NCBI GenBank assembly: GCA_026398275.1
Contig: JAPLTF010000055.1
Location: 1-64,000 of the forward strand
DNA length: 64,000 bases
Reading direction: 5' to 3'
Origin: Verrucomicrobiota bacterium
GTDB lineage: Bacteria > Verrucomicrobiota > Verrucomicrobiia > Chthoniobacterales > Terrimicrobiaceae
In this document: piece by piece, positions 9,376-18,763 of the stretch
How positions within the stretch are numbered: position 1 is the stretch's first letter
Layout of the letters: every line of letters starts with the position of its first letter
Made by a program: the position numbers and the translations under genes
Notes under the pieces: generated by a model
Database searches by the model: none
What the model was told of the DNA's origin: nothing
What the model saw: the letters and a program-made list of their open reading frames with translations, nothing else

Positions 9376-10416
9376 TCATGTCATTTGCTTCAACTTTTCC
9401 GCCGTTAAAATCCACCGTAAGGGTGCGCCGTTGCTGAACCTGCTGATATTCTCTAGGCAATTGGTTTCGGCGCGGTTCAGCAGGGGTGGATTGAGACGGT
9501 TGGACGCGCCGACGTGACACGTCAGAATGCAATTTGGAAGCTGCCGCACCGGATGTTCCGGGGGAAGATAGTCGGGTTCGGACTTGATGCCCTTGCCTAG
9601 GACATCGAGGCCTGCCCGCAACCTTCCTGTCAGCAGTTCCGCGAAAAGCGCATCCTGGTCTAGGATGCCACCACGTGCGGCATTAATCACAATGCCACCC
9701 GCAGGCAGGCAGGCGAGGAGTTCAGCCGTGACCGAGCAGCAGGTGGCCTCCGTCAGGCCGGCCATGATCACCAAAGCGTGGATGTCCTGGAAAAGTTCTT
9801 TCAAGGAACCGGCACGTTGCACGCCATCCGGCCACACTGAGGCATAGGGATCGTAACCGGTCAGCACCATGCCGAGCGGCGCTGCCATCTGGACAAAAGC
9901 CCGGCCTGCGGCACCCAGACCATAAATACCCACCCTCAATCCCCCCGACTCACCGCCATAGACATGCATGAGGTCGGAGTTGAGCAGCGACCAGCCTCCC
10001 GTCCGGACATGGTCGGATTGGGCAGGCAGATCATGGAGCAACGCCAGGAGCAGCGTCAGCGACCTCACTCCAATCGGCTGGCCCGCTGCATCGCCCCAAT
10101 TCGTAACGGTCATGCCGGCCTCGATAAGCGGTGCATAGGGAGCGGCGCCTCCGTGCGTGCACGCCACGTAGTTGAGGCGTCCCGGATTCGCCGCGAGTTC
10201 CCCGATGACATCTTTGTGCTCCCTCAGAATTGGAGTAGCATGATGGGACACCAGCACCTCGTGACGACTGATTACCGCGGCCAGATCATCAGCTTCCGGT
10301 GGGATCACCGTAAGGTCTCCCAGTTCCTGCAACTTTTGGCAAAAAGCTCCGTCCTTGGTGAACCGGTAATAGCCCACGTCGCCTTCGAAAACACAGAGCT
10401 TTGGTCTGCTTCTCAT
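9376..10416 (-). CDS. D-isomer-specific 2-hydroxyacid dehydrogenase
   Basis: A 346-residue NAD-dependent 2-hydroxyacid dehydrogenase. The Rossmann motif GIYGLGAAGRAF is near the middle. The catalytic arginine lies in NAARGGILDQDAL and the catalytic histidine in LTCHVGAS. The start at ATG 10416 is fixed by the ATGA overlap with the TIM-barrel gene. The family reduces 2-keto acids or oxidises D-2-hydroxy acids. Following a dehydratase that makes a 2-keto-3-deoxy acid, it may reduce that product or a shorter keto acid. No aldolase is found in this module. Confidence 0.88.
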   Translation of the reverse strand: MRSRPKLCVFEGDVGYYRFTKDGAFCQKLQELGDLTVIPPEADDLAAVISRHEVLVSHHATPILREHKDVIGELAANPGRLNYVACTHGGAAPYAPLIEAGMTVTNWGDAAGQPIGVRSLTLLLALLHDLPAQSDHVRTGGWSLLNSDLMHVYGGESGGLRVGIYGLGAAGRAFVQMAAPLGMVLTGYDPYASVWPDGVQRAGSLKELFQDIHALVIMAGLTEATCCSVTAELLACLPAGGIVINAARGGILDQDALFAELLTGRLRAGLDVLGKGIKSEPDYLPPEHPVRQLPNCILTCHVGASNRLNPPLLNRAETNCLENISRFSNGAPLRWILTAEKLKQMT

Positions 10417-11252
10417 TTCGCCAACTCCTCCCTCAGCATGGTCATGTCGTCCAAGGCATGCTGGTAGAGCAGATCGACATCGGGAGATGCTTTGCCCCAT
10501 TCGATGCCCTTGGTGAATTCAACGGAGAAACTCCCGGCAAACCCGAAAGACCGGAGCAAACGTATTCTGTCCGCCAAGAAGGCACGTCCCTTTTCGGTAT
10601 GGCGCCCGGCATGGACGTGGCGGATGCGGGAACCGAGGTGTTTGAACCACAACTCTAACTCCGGAAGTTCAGAATCCAGGTGGATGGTGGCCTGGTATCG
10701 ATCATCGCCGAGTTCGGCTAGAAGTTCCGCCGCCATTTCCGGCAGATCTCCACCGATATTGCCCTTGTGGCATTCGCAGAGAATTCGCACATCCGCATCT
10801 AGAAGCGCCACCCAGTCGCGCAGGTTCCGCAAACAGACATCCCGCCGCATGGGATCGGATCCAAAATTGTATTTCACGGCGCGTGCCCCCAGTCTTTTCA
10901 CCGCCCCGGCAGCCACTTCTCGCCAGACCGCATCCTGATCATCCAAACCAAAGTAGGAACTGTAAACTGCCGTGGGCGTCGCCATCCGGCATAACAGGTC
11001 GAATTCCTCGTCATCGGCGAGAAGCGCGTGATTCTCCCAGAGCTCGACGCCATCGAAACCGTCCGCCCTCGCACGCGCTGACCACTGGCTCATTTTCACG
11101 GTCGGAGGGCAGGCCCGGCACAATGAAAGTTTCGTCCCGAGGCTGAACTTTGTGCTGGGCGTGTCGGGCCACCTGTTCTTTTCCAGAAGAATGGAGCCCA
11201 GGAATATCTTGCCTGCAAAGTCCTGGGTGCTCACAAGTGTTTGCACTTTCAC
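10413..11252 (-). CDS. Sugar phosphate isomerase/epimerase-like TIM-barrel protein
   Basis: A 279-residue protein of the xylose-isomerase-like / AP endonuclease 2 TIM-barrel group. Signatures are [13 protein letters not shown] near residue 68, [38 protein letters not shown] and the final SVEFTKG strand with its glutamate. Such proteins isomerise or epimerise sugars or keto sugars using a metal ion. The start codon is GTG at 11252, overlapping the SGNH gene stop (GTGA). It is coupled to the downstream dehydrogenase by ATGA. The exact substrate is unknown. Confidence 0.8.
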   Translation of the reverse strand: MKVQTLVSTQDFAGKIFLGSILLEKNRWPDTPSTKFSLGTKLSLCRACPPTVKMSQWSARARADGFDGVELWENHALLADDEEFDLLCRMATPTAVYSSYFGLDDQDAVWREVAAGAVKRLGARAVKYNFGSDPMRRDVCLRNLRDWVALLDADVRILCECHKGNIGGDLPEMAAELLAELGDDRYQATIHLDSELPELELWFKHLGSRIRHVHAGRHTEKGRAFLADRIRLLRSFGFAGSFSVEFTKGIEWGKASPDVDLLYQHALDDMTMLREELAK

Positions 11253-11983
11253 TTTGCGAAATCCGAGTCGCCGGAGGTTGGTCGTTGAGATTTTTCGGCC
11301 AGCGCCTTCTCAATCGAGGCCGTGGCGGCTTCGGCAAGAATCTTGTAAGCGGGCGGGGTCCAGTGGGCGATGTCGCCGCGGGCGAGGTCGAGTTTGTCGG
11401 GCACCAGAAACGCGTAAAAGTCGTTCACCGGGATGTTCATTTCGGCCATGACTTTCGCGGCCATCCGGTTGTGTTCGATGATGGTGGGATTATTGATGGG
11501 ATCGAGCTGGGTCGGCTTGCCAGCGAGCATCAGTGGCGTGCTGCTCGCCCAGATGATCGCCGCGTTTGGCAACTTCTTCCGGATCACTTCGACAAATGCC
11601 TTGGTCAGCGGCTCAAAGGTCCCCTCCTTGATGCGTCCCGGCGGCCAGCCATGCAGCCCCATGTTGAAATGAACGACATCGTAGGGTCCCGCATCCAAGG
11701 CAGCGGACAGCAGGTCATTATACCCCTGCGATTGGTGGTAGGGATTGATCCAGACATCAACATATGCCTGACCCTCCAAAGCGGCGACGACATCGGCGTG
11801 GTAGCCGGTGAGGATGGAGTCGCCGATCAATAAGACGCGAGGCCGTTGTGGATCGGTGATTGTCGCCCGCTTCAGCCCCCAGCCGTCGCCGTCGGGGTGG
11901 AGGCGCGGATCGGTTTCCTGCGCGTTGGTTGATGAATGGCCCAGTGTTGTTATCATCAGGATGGCAACGGTTATAAGTTTCAA
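11249..11983 (-). CDS. Secreted SGNH/GDSL-type hydrolase
   Basis: About 244 residues. After a signal peptide ([21 protein letters not shown]) comes the SGNH block-I motif VLLIGDSIL with its catalytic serine. Block III appears as HFNMGLHGW in place of GxND. The C-terminal [10 protein letters not shown] segment carries the catalytic histidine. I favour the TTG codon at 11983, which overlaps the upstream stop as TTGA and gives a clean signal peptide; an earlier TTG at 12013 is possible. It is probably an exported carbohydrate esterase that removes acetyl or sulfate-like ester groups from glycans. Confidence 0.78.
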   Translation of the reverse strand: MKLITVAILMITTLGHSSTNAQETDPRLHPDGDGWGLKRATITDPQRPRVLLIGDSILTGYHADVVAALEGQAYVDVWINPYHQSQGYNDLLSAALDAGPYDVVHFNMGLHGWPPGRIKEGTFEPLTKAFVEVIRKKLPNAAIIWASSTPLMLAGKPTQLDPINNPTIIEHNRMAAKVMAEMNIPVNDFYAFLVPDKLDLARGDIAHWTPPAYKILAEAATASIEKALAEKSQRPTSGDSDFAK

Positions 11984-14088
11984 TCCCTGGTTGCCTGGTT
12001 GGTAACCCGGCAATCCTTGCTCAGGCCCGGCCAGGGGTTGAGCGACTCTCCCTCGTAGCCGAGAAGGGATTCCAGAACGACATGGGCATAAAGGGCCCCG
12101 CTGGAGATGAGCCAGTGGTTGCCTTGCGGGAAATCGTCAAACGCTTTCGCCGCGCCGCCAAATTCGGGATCAACCACATCCTCGGCAAAGTAAGCCTGGG
12201 CGAACGGCCCCTGCTTGGTGACCTCGGCCAATCCAGCCGCCCATTCGGCCACCCATTTCGGGCGGTGGTTCGCTTTGTGCAATCCCATGATGAATTGCCC
12301 GGGCCATGCCCCGAAGCATCCGGCCCATTGATGGTCGCAGCGCAGGCCACTGGCCGAGTCGGGATCGAACGCGGCGAGGCAGCGCGCCCAGGTCGGGGTC
12401 GTGAGATGCTTCTCGGTGAAGCGCGCGATTTCCTTGACCACCTTAGGGTCGAGCTCAGGCCCCATGGCGTTCAAGACAAGGCCGAGGTCGTAGAGATTCG
12501 GTGTCGGGTGACGCCGTCCATCCGGGTGGAGACAATCGAAGTAGCCCTCGCCCGGTCGGTAGAGCGACATCGCTGCCTTTTGCAGATTCTTTATCTCCGA
12601 GGCCTTCGCGATCCGGCGTCCGGTGATGGTGCCCGCGGCCTCCAGCGCCCAAGCCTGCACGGAAGTGTGGCCTGCGGTGCCATGCGCGTAGGTCGTGCAG
12701 CACTCGAGGTAGTTGCCGCGATCCCCGTAATCGACAAGGCCTGTCCGTCCGAGATGGAACCGTCGGTGAGTCGTGGCTGCCTCCACCAACGCCTCCACGC
12801 CGGTGAGATCGCGGGTTTCGTCCTCTCCATAGACCGCCTCGCCATTTTTCTTGAACGAGGTCAGAGACTTGCCCTGACGGCGAATGCGCATCGCGAGGGC
12901 ATCGCCCAGATGTCCGCGCCGCGACAACTCGACCAGCGGAGTCACGCGCGCCAAAGGGTCGGCAACGCAGGGGAAGGACGTGTGCTCTTTGTTGAAAAGA
13001 TTGAGCACCATGTGCGAGAAAAGCGGGGCCGTGCAAAGCGCCGCCCAATGGGCTTTCAGGGCCGCCGGATCGAGCCGTGCCAGCAACTGGCTGATGTATG
13101 GCAAATCCCAGGCCAGATAGATCGAGCCCTCGCCGCGCCGTGGTCCAAGGGTCAGATAGCCCGATTCGAGGAGTGAGTGGGCATAGCGCCGGCGGAGACA
13201 AAGCAGGGTGAGAACCCCCATGTAGTAAAGCTTGGCGATGAAGGCATCCGAGGATTCCACAATCGGCAGGTGCCCGCTGAAATGCGCATTGCCGGGAGTG
13301 AACGCGCTCTGCCAGAGCTCGCTCCACCATTCCTTCGCGGCCACGAACGCCTCATCGACCTTGGGAGTCCATTTCTTGGCCAGGCTGCGCACTGCGGACT
13401 TGGAGTCGCCGTAAGTCGCCACCAAATAGCCGCTCCACTCGCCGCCTGCGGCGACCTTGGCCTCCCACCGCACCGTCGTGAGGCTGACATCCAGACGGGC
13501 GCCGGAACTCACCACCTGCTCGGAAAACGCGGGCTCGTCGCCCGAGGAAAAAAGGAAGCCATTTTTCATCGCCTCGACCCCTACCCTCAGCCCGAGACGT
13601 GCCCGCAGTTGCAGCACATCGGTGGGCACCTCGGGAACCGACCAGGCATAGCCGTCGTTGCCGGAGTTTCGCCCGCGCCCGGAGAGCACAAGGCCGAAGG
13701 GAAGTTTCCTCGCTTTGCCAGAACGGTTTCTGATCTTCCAACGCACGACCACGACCGGCTCATTCGGCACGAGGCAGGTCTCGCTGGAAAAATCCCAGTC
13801 GTCATAGGAACATTGCCTCTCGATTTTCCAAGCGGTCCAGCGGATGCGGACATTCTGCGCGCGCTGGCACAGGAGCCGGTCTCCATAGACGGCCTGGCCC
13901 GTGGTTTCGCCGCTGGCACTGTAGGGCGGAAAGATCGGGTGTTTGATCGCGCACAGATCGGCCTCGGCCTGGACTGAACCCGTCTCATGCGTTAGCCCCG
14001 GCATGGCCGCGGGCACGCCGCGCCGGCGGGTCAGCCAGCCGGTGGATAAGTCGGTGAGTGGAAGCGGCGAAGCGGTTTGGTTTTTCAT
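11980..14088 (-). CDS. Six-hairpin glycosidase-like protein
   Basis: A 702-residue protein with an N-terminal beta-sandwich (residues ~1-250) and a long alpha-helical part typical of (alpha/alpha)6 six-hairpin glycosidases. [44 protein letters not shown] and [25 protein letters not shown] are the most family-like stretches. No signal peptide is present. The start (ATG 14088) is set by the ATGA overlap with the SGNH gene upstream. I cannot name a CAZy family with confidence; a role in trimming rhamno-, fuco- or glucuronyl-oligosaccharides is inferred from neighbours. Confidence 0.65.
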   Translation of the reverse strand: MKNQTASPLPLTDLSTGWLTRRRGVPAAMPGLTHETGSVQAEADLCAIKHPIFPPYSASGETTGQAVYGDRLLCQRAQNVRIRWTAWKIERQCSYDDWDFSSETCLVPNEPVVVVRWKIRNRSGKARKLPFGLVLSGRGRNSGNDGYAWSVPEVPTDVLQLRARLGLRVGVEAMKNGFLFSSGDEPAFSEQVVSSGARLDVSLTTVRWEAKVAAGGEWSGYLVATYGDSKSAVRSLAKKWTPKVDEAFVAAKEWWSELWQSAFTPGNAHFSGHLPIVESSDAFIAKLYYMGVLTLLCLRRRYAHSLLESGYLTLGPRRGEGSIYLAWDLPYISQLLARLDPAALKAHWAALCTAPLFSHMVLNLFNKEHTSFPCVADPLARVTPLVELSRRGHLGDALAMRIRRQGKSLTSFKKNGEAVYGEDETRDLTGVEALVEAATTHRRFHLGRTGLVDYGDRGNYLECCTTYAHGTAGHTSVQAWALEAAGTITGRRIAKASEIKNLQKAAMSLYRPGEGYFDCLHPDGRRHPTPNLYDLGLVLNAMGPELDPKVVKEIARFTEKHLTTPTWARCLAAFDPDSASGLRCDHQWAGCFGAWPGQFIMGLHKANHRPKWVAEWAAGLAEVTKQGPFAQAYFAEDVVDPEFGGAAKAFDDFPQGNHWLISSGALYAHVVLESLLGYEGESLNPWPGLSKDCRVTNQATRD

Positions 14089-14690
14089 ACTTTGGAGAGG
14101 CATCGGAAGACGGCTTCGCCATACATCACGCTCGACGCGGGAGTGAGGTGGATGCCGTCCGTGTGGAGGGCGGCGCGAAAGTCCGGGCCCAACTCGGAGG
14201 GAAGATCGAGAAGAGGCACCTTGAGCCGACGAGCGAGCTTCTTTAGTTCCGCCCGATGGCCCTTGAGGTTCTCCACGATGCTGCGTCCATTTCCTTGGGT
14301 GTGCTGGTCGGGAAGGGCCAGAAGCGGGTGGTTGTTGACGAAGACGGGCGTCCCTCCCCCGGCGCGGATGAATGTCACCATCGCCTCCATTTGCGCGAGG
14401 TAACCGGCCACATCGTTCCGGGGTTTCGTTGACCAGGGGTTCACATAGGCGTCGTTGATTCCGAACTCCAACAAGACCAAGGCAGGCAGCAACGGGCCGA
14501 CATCCGTGATGATCCGATCCATGCCAATCGCGGAGGTGATTCCTCCGAGCCCTCGACAATAGACCTCAATGAGCGGCTGGCCGCCTGCGTTCAGACGCGA
14601 GGCGAGCACAGCAGGCCAATGGAAGCTGACCGGAAGATCGGCCGGATTGGTGATCGAGTCGCCGAAGCAGATGATGCGCTGATGTTTCAT
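14085..14690 (-). CDS. SGNH/GDSL-type esterase (cytoplasmic)
   Basis: A 201-residue SGNH hydrolase lacking a signal peptide. Block I is IICFGDSITNPADLP (catalytic Ser). Block II glycine lies in YCRGLGGITSA, block III is LLEFGINDAY (Gly and Asn of GxND), and block V is DGIHLTP (Asp and His). All catalytic residues are present. It overlaps both neighbours by ATGA, so it is part of one translated unit between a GH29 fucosidase and a six-hairpin protein. It probably deacetylates imported oligosaccharides. Confidence 0.88.
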   Translation of the reverse strand: MKHQRIICFGDSITNPADLPVSFHWPAVLASRLNAGGQPLIEVYCRGLGGITSAIGMDRIITDVGPLLPALVLLEFGINDAYVNPWSTKPRNDVAGYLAQMEAMVTFIRAGGGTPVFVNNHPLLALPDQHTQGNGRSIVENLKGHRAELKKLARRLKVPLLDLPSELGPDFRAALHTDGIHLTPASSVMYGEAVFRCLSKV

Positions 14691-16054
14691 GGATTCTCCC
14701 AAACCACCTTGACCACCTCACCGAGCGACGACAGCCGGCAGAGCGGGAGTTCAAATTGGAAGCCGTCGGCGGTCGGCATCCATGAGATCGTTTCACCGAA
14801 CCGCAGAAGAGTGACGTTCTGTGGGCGCCGTGGATCTTTCACTTCCACGACGCCGTCCCACACCCAGCTTAGGTGCAAATACCAGACATCGTCCCGGCAG
14901 GTGACCGGCACATTGCAGCGTTCCGGCCATGGACCCGGCGTGACATTTTCGACGGATTCCCGGCTGTGCTCCATCCAAGCCGCGAGTTCCTCCATCCGTT
15001 TGTAGGCGACGGGGGGCAGTTCTCCGTGGGCGTTCGGCGCCATGTTGAGCAGGAAATTTCCACCCCACGCACGAACCCGCGCCAGTTCGGCGAGAACCCA
15101 CCCCGTGGGTTTGTAGATTTCGCTCGTGCGATAGGCCCAACCGCCTTCGTTCCAGACGTGACACTCTTCCCACCAACCGGTCGGGCGCGTCTTCGGGAAA
15201 ATCCCCTCCGGCGTGATGTAATCCCCGAAGCCCATGCGATCGTTCATGACGATCCCGGGCTGAAGTTTCTGAATATGCGCCTTGGTGATGGCATCGGGCT
15301 CCGCGCCATCAAACCAAAGGATGTCGATCTTCCCGTATTGCGTCAGGAGTTCCTCAAGCTGGTTGCGGCAGAATGCCTTGAATCCCTGGCTCCAGGCCTG
15401 TCGTTCCTCGTCGGTCATTGTCGGCAGGACCACCTCCTCGTGGTGCACTCCGAGAAACGGCTCGTGCATGCTCTGCCCGTCAACGTGGCCGCCCTGGCCG
15501 TAGCGGAAGCTCATGTGCTCGCGGTTGTAATACCAATCGGGCATGGAGAAATAGAGCCCGACCTTCAGTCCGTGGCGGCGGCACGCCTCGACATATTCGC
15601 GGACGAGGTCGCGTCCGCCGAGGTTGGTGCGGGTGCCGAGGTCTCCATATTGGCTGGGCCACAGAGCGTAACCATCGTGATGCTTGGTGGTGAGAACCGC
15701 ATAGGTGAAACCGGCGCGCTTGGCGGCGGCGAGCCACTTGTCCGGATCGTAGCGATCGCAAGTGAACCCATCCACCTGCGCCCAGTAGTCTGCGGGTGAA
15801 AAGATCCTCCCGGGGCCCTGCGGTCCGATTTGTTCCAAACACTGACGCTGGGCGCCGCGCGGTGGACGGAGCATGCTCCAGGAGAGATCCCCCTCGCCCA
15901 GGACACTCGAAATTCCCCAACTAATGAAGAGCCCGAGTCCGGCGTTCCCGAACCATTGGGCCTCCGGATGGTTTGTCCGTTCATTGCCAGTGGCGAGGGC
16001 CTGGTTGCCGATCATCTCGTGCTGTCGGCCGACTTCGATGGTTTCCAAACTCAT
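14687..16054 (-). CDS. GH29 alpha-L-fucosidase
   Basis: A 455-residue GH29 enzyme. GLGLFISWG sits near residue 40, the pocket histidines lie in LTTKHHDGYALWPS near 122, and the nucleophile is Asp249 in KIDILWFDGAEPD. NFLLNMAPNAHGELP is the canonical late strand, followed by a short C-terminal beta domain. Between residues 170 and 215 is an insertion (DWYYNREHMSFRYGQGGHVDG) common in GH29 enzymes with extended pockets. No signal peptide is seen, so the likely site is cytoplasmic. The start ATG 16054 lies 23 bases after the heparinase-like gene. Confidence 0.92.
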   Translation of the reverse strand: MSLETIEVGRQHEMIGNQALATGNERTNHPEAQWFGNAGLGLFISWGISSVLGEGDLSWSMLRPPRGAQRQCLEQIGPQGPGRIFSPADYWAQVDGFTCDRYDPDKWLAAAKRAGFTYAVLTTKHHDGYALWPSQYGDLGTRTNLGGRDLVREYVEACRRHGLKVGLYFSMPDWYYNREHMSFRYGQGGHVDGQSMHEPFLGVHHEEVVLPTMTDEERQAWSQGFKAFCRNQLEELLTQYGKIDILWFDGAEPDAITKAHIQKLQPGIVMNDRMGFGDYITPEGIFPKTRPTGWWEECHVWNEGGWAYRTSEIYKPTGWVLAELARVRAWGGNFLLNMAPNAHGELPPVAYKRMEELAAWMEHSRESVENVTPGPWPERCNVPVTCRDDVWYLHLSWVWDGVVEVKDPRRPQNVTLLRFGETISWMPTADGFQFELPLCRLSSLGEVVKVVWENP

Positions 16055-16077
16055 ATTTTTTATCCGTTGCGGGCGTG

Positions 16078-18054
16078 TTACTTGACTTGCAGCTCCAGAT
16101 CTTGCGTCCGGGCTTTTGCTGCTTTCCTCACTGACACCTCGGCCTGTGCGGGACAAAGCGACATCGTGAGCTTGAGCGCCGCCACGGGCTGCGAACTTTG
16201 AACGACGATGCAGGGATGCAAGTGGTCGTGAACCGCCTCCGCATAGGTGCGATCCAGGATGGTGTTGTCCGGCATCTGCTCCACGCTAACTGTGATCGCT
16301 TCGGAGCCTTCCAGACCGATCGTGGCATCCGCCCAGGCCACCGTCCAACGACGGCCCTCGCCGGTGATTTTCAGCGCGCCATCCGTGCCCAGATGCCAGC
16401 GAAAGAGAACGACCTGCGGGCGGGTTTCGGGCACCAGCACCTCGTCGGTTACGGACAGATGATCGTCATTCCATGAGACGGTGCGTTCCCATTTCTTGAG
16501 ATTGTCGTAGCGACCGGTGGCGTTGAGGGTGACCTCGCCGCCCTTTGCATCGAGCCGTTTGACCGCCAAGGGAACGGTCGGACGACCACCGGCCTTCTGC
16601 CAGCCGGGAAGGGCGACGGGTGAGGAAATCGGGGCCGACGGGACGGGTTCCGTGCCGAGCTGCAGGACGTTGTGCGCGGCACCCGACTGGTAGAGCCGGG
16701 CTAGCGGGTTTTCATAATTCGGGGTGCCGGAATCGATCAGCAGGAGCCGTCCGCGATGGGTGAAGCTGACATGCCCGCGGTCGGCGTGATCGTGGGTGTC
16801 CTGCGCGTGACCGCCACGAATCCAGAGTCCGGTGGCGTCATCCGCCCAGCTATCCCGCCACTGCACACGCGTTGCTTTCTTGTAGTGGGCAAAAAGCGGG
16901 GGAGCGGCCTCGTCGCCTACGGGAGGGAGGGTGAGAAAGATCAAACCGGCAAGATCCGGGAGAGGTTCATCGAAAAGACGATCGAGAGCCCACCTCGCTG
17001 TCGGGTCCTTGGTGAGGGCGGCAAAAGCCGAGAGCATGGTGAGGACCTCGTGGGCGCTATTCGACTCGGAGGCGTTGATTTCCTGCCCATTCCTGATCCG
17101 CTCACACCGGCGGGGAATGGCTGCGGGGCCGCTGTTGAAGCAGTTGATGCTCCGGCGGCCCGGCTGGATATGGCCGACATACCATTTGGTGAAGTTCCCC
17201 AGGAACGGATGGCTGATCAAACGATCATCGCCGTGGAGTGACATCGCGTGTGCCGTGCGCAGCAGGCAATTCACGGTGAACCCGCCGTAATGGAACCCCT
17301 CGCTGAACTCGCCCTCGACTCCGCAGGCATCCAGCGTGGTGAGCAGGTGGCGCACGCCGAGTTCATATTCTTCGCGGAAGGACTCCCGTCCGCAAAGGAG
17401 ACACGCCCTGACGAGGCCCTCCAGTGGACAGGCCCATTGGTTGCTGTGCGGGTAAAGTTCGCTGACCCACCAGCTCCGCTGGGTCTTCCAGTCGTTGACC
17501 ACGCGCGGGATCTCCTTTTCAAGGACCGCCAACAAGCCGGCACGCAACTTTGGAGAAACGGATTCAGGCGGCAGTATCTCCAGCGTGTCATAAATCGCCC
17601 GCGCACCCAGGCCGGTCGCCAGCCAGACATCATAGACACCCCAGTTTCCGGCAAATGGCCGCTGCAGCGGTGACCAGGTTGTCATCTCTTCCAGTTGACC
17701 CAGGGTGCGCTCAAGAAACAAAGGATCCCCGCTGATCTGGTAAGCGCTGGCGAGCAAGGGAAGCTCCTCGGTCAAGTTCCAGCATTGGCCGAAGTCGGAC
17801 ATGGCCAGGAGTTGCTTGGCGGACTCCGCCCGATCCTCATCGGGATGATTGTCGAGATAGGCTTGGTTTAGGTGGGTGCGGTGCTGGCCGAGCTCTGCCA
17901 TGGAATAGACCCGCCGCATCACCCCTTTCGCCGCCTTGCCGCGGGCTTCCGCGAGGAGCAGCTCTTTCGGCTCGGCCAGATCCATCCGGGCTTTGAGGCC
18001 TTCCACCATTTCGCCCCAGGAGGCCAGCTCACCGTTGTTCCGTTGGTCGTGCAT
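16078..18054 (-). CDS. Heparinase II/III-like protein
   Basis: A 658-residue protein with an alpha-toroid N-terminal half (for example SDFGQCWNLTEELPLLASAYQISGD and the SELYPHSNQWACPLEGLVRA helix) and a C-terminal beta-sandwich beginning around residue 400. The heparinase II/III motif HDHADRGHVSFTHRGRLLLIDSGTPNYEN is clear. Characterised relatives are polysaccharide lyases of uronic-acid glycans, but many members are uncharacterised. No signal peptide is apparent. The start ATG 18054 is 4 bases downstream of the pseudopilin stop. A lyase acting on uronate-containing fucoglycan is possible, not shown. Confidence 0.8.
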   Translation of the reverse strand: MHDQRNNGELASWGEMVEGLKARMDLAEPKELLLAEARGKAAKGVMRRVYSMAELGQHRTHLNQAYLDNHPDEDRAESAKQLLAMSDFGQCWNLTEELPLLASAYQISGDPLFLERTLGQLEEMTTWSPLQRPFAGNWGVYDVWLATGLGARAIYDTLEILPPESVSPKLRAGLLAVLEKEIPRVVNDWKTQRSWWVSELYPHSNQWACPLEGLVRACLLCGRESFREEYELGVRHLLTTLDACGVEGEFSEGFHYGGFTVNCLLRTAHAMSLHGDDRLISHPFLGNFTKWYVGHIQPGRRSINCFNSGPAAIPRRCERIRNGQEINASESNSAHEVLTMLSAFAALTKDPTARWALDRLFDEPLPDLAGLIFLTLPPVGDEAAPPLFAHYKKATRVQWRDSWADDATGLWIRGGHAQDTHDHADRGHVSFTHRGRLLLIDSGTPNYENPLARLYQSGAAHNVLQLGTEPVPSAPISSPVALPGWQKAGGRPTVPLAVKRLDAKGGEVTLNATGRYDNLKKWERTVSWNDDHLSVTDEVLVPETRPQVVLFRWHLGTDGALKITGEGRRWTVAWADATIGLEGSEAITVSVEQMPDNTILDRTYAEAVHDHLHPCIVVQSSQPVAALKLTMSLCPAQAEVSVRKAAKARTQDLELQVK

Positions 18055-18058
18055 ATTG

Positions 18059-18763
18059 TTATGGCCTCGGCATCCAAGGCGGTATTTGCCAAGCGGTTCC
18101 GCCGGGCGGGACTTGGGCGTCATTCGTCGGATCCAGTGCCTCCACATGGCCGTCGTAAAAGAGCACGTTCGCCTTGCCATCATGTCGGCCGTGCAACCAA
18201 CCCCTTGGATTGTTCACGAACCCGGAGAGACTTCGCGCCCGGGTGGCCGGATCCGCTCCGCGACCATCGCCGATGAAGAAAACTTTGGATGGGTCGTTCA
18301 TTGTGGCAAGTTTGTAGGACGTTTGTGATTTCGCGAATCCCCACGAGTAGCTCTCCAAACCATCGTTGATCATTCCGTTGATCGCGTAATCAGAAGACCA
18401 GCTACCGACCAAGAAACTGGACTCGGAACAGGCAAGAGCCCCGGGTGGCCGCTGGCCGGCCTTGGGGGCGGAGCTTCCGAGGTAAGGAAGAAGGGCGTTC
18501 ACCCAAACGACCGTTCCGGAGGGATGAAACTGCTGGACAGCCCACCCGTTGTTGTCCTGACTCCAACCCATCGACGCGGTGTAAAGTTGCTTCAAGTTCC
18601 CTGCGCACTTGGCGGACTTCGCCTTGGCCAAGCCACCCATAACGGCCGGAACCACGAAGGCCGCGAGGACGCCGGTGATGGCCAGGACAACCAACAACTC
18701 GGTCAGCGTGAAGGCGGCCGCCCCGGGTCTGGCCGGAGAAAGTGGGCGAAGGTGGCTGTTCAT
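18059..18763 (-). CDS. Type II secretion pseudopilin-like protein (prepilin N-methylation, H-X9-DG)
   Basis: A 234-residue protein. The prepilin cleavage/methylation motif AAFTLTELLVVLAITGVLAAFVVPAV starts near residue 16 and forms the single N-terminal helix. Near the C terminus KANVLFYDGHVEALDP is the H-X9-DG signature of the PVC-specific DUF1559-type family. The products are exported and assembled or anchored by type IV pilin-like machinery; their purpose is unknown. Its ATG overlaps the stop of the upstream LamG gene by one base (TAATG). A second copy of the family lies at 48297-49022. Confidence 0.88.
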   Translation of the reverse strand: MNSHLRPLSPARPGAAAFTLTELLVVLAITGVLAAFVVPAVMGGLAKAKSAKCAGNLKQLYTASMGWSQDNNGWAVQQFHPSGTVVWVNALLPYLGSSAPKAGQRPPGALACSESSFLVGSWSSDYAINGMINDGLESYSWGFAKSQTSYKLATMNDPSKVFFIGDGRGADPATRARSLSGFVNNPRGWLHGRHDGKANVLFYDGHVEALDPTNDAQVPPGGTAWQIPPWMPRP

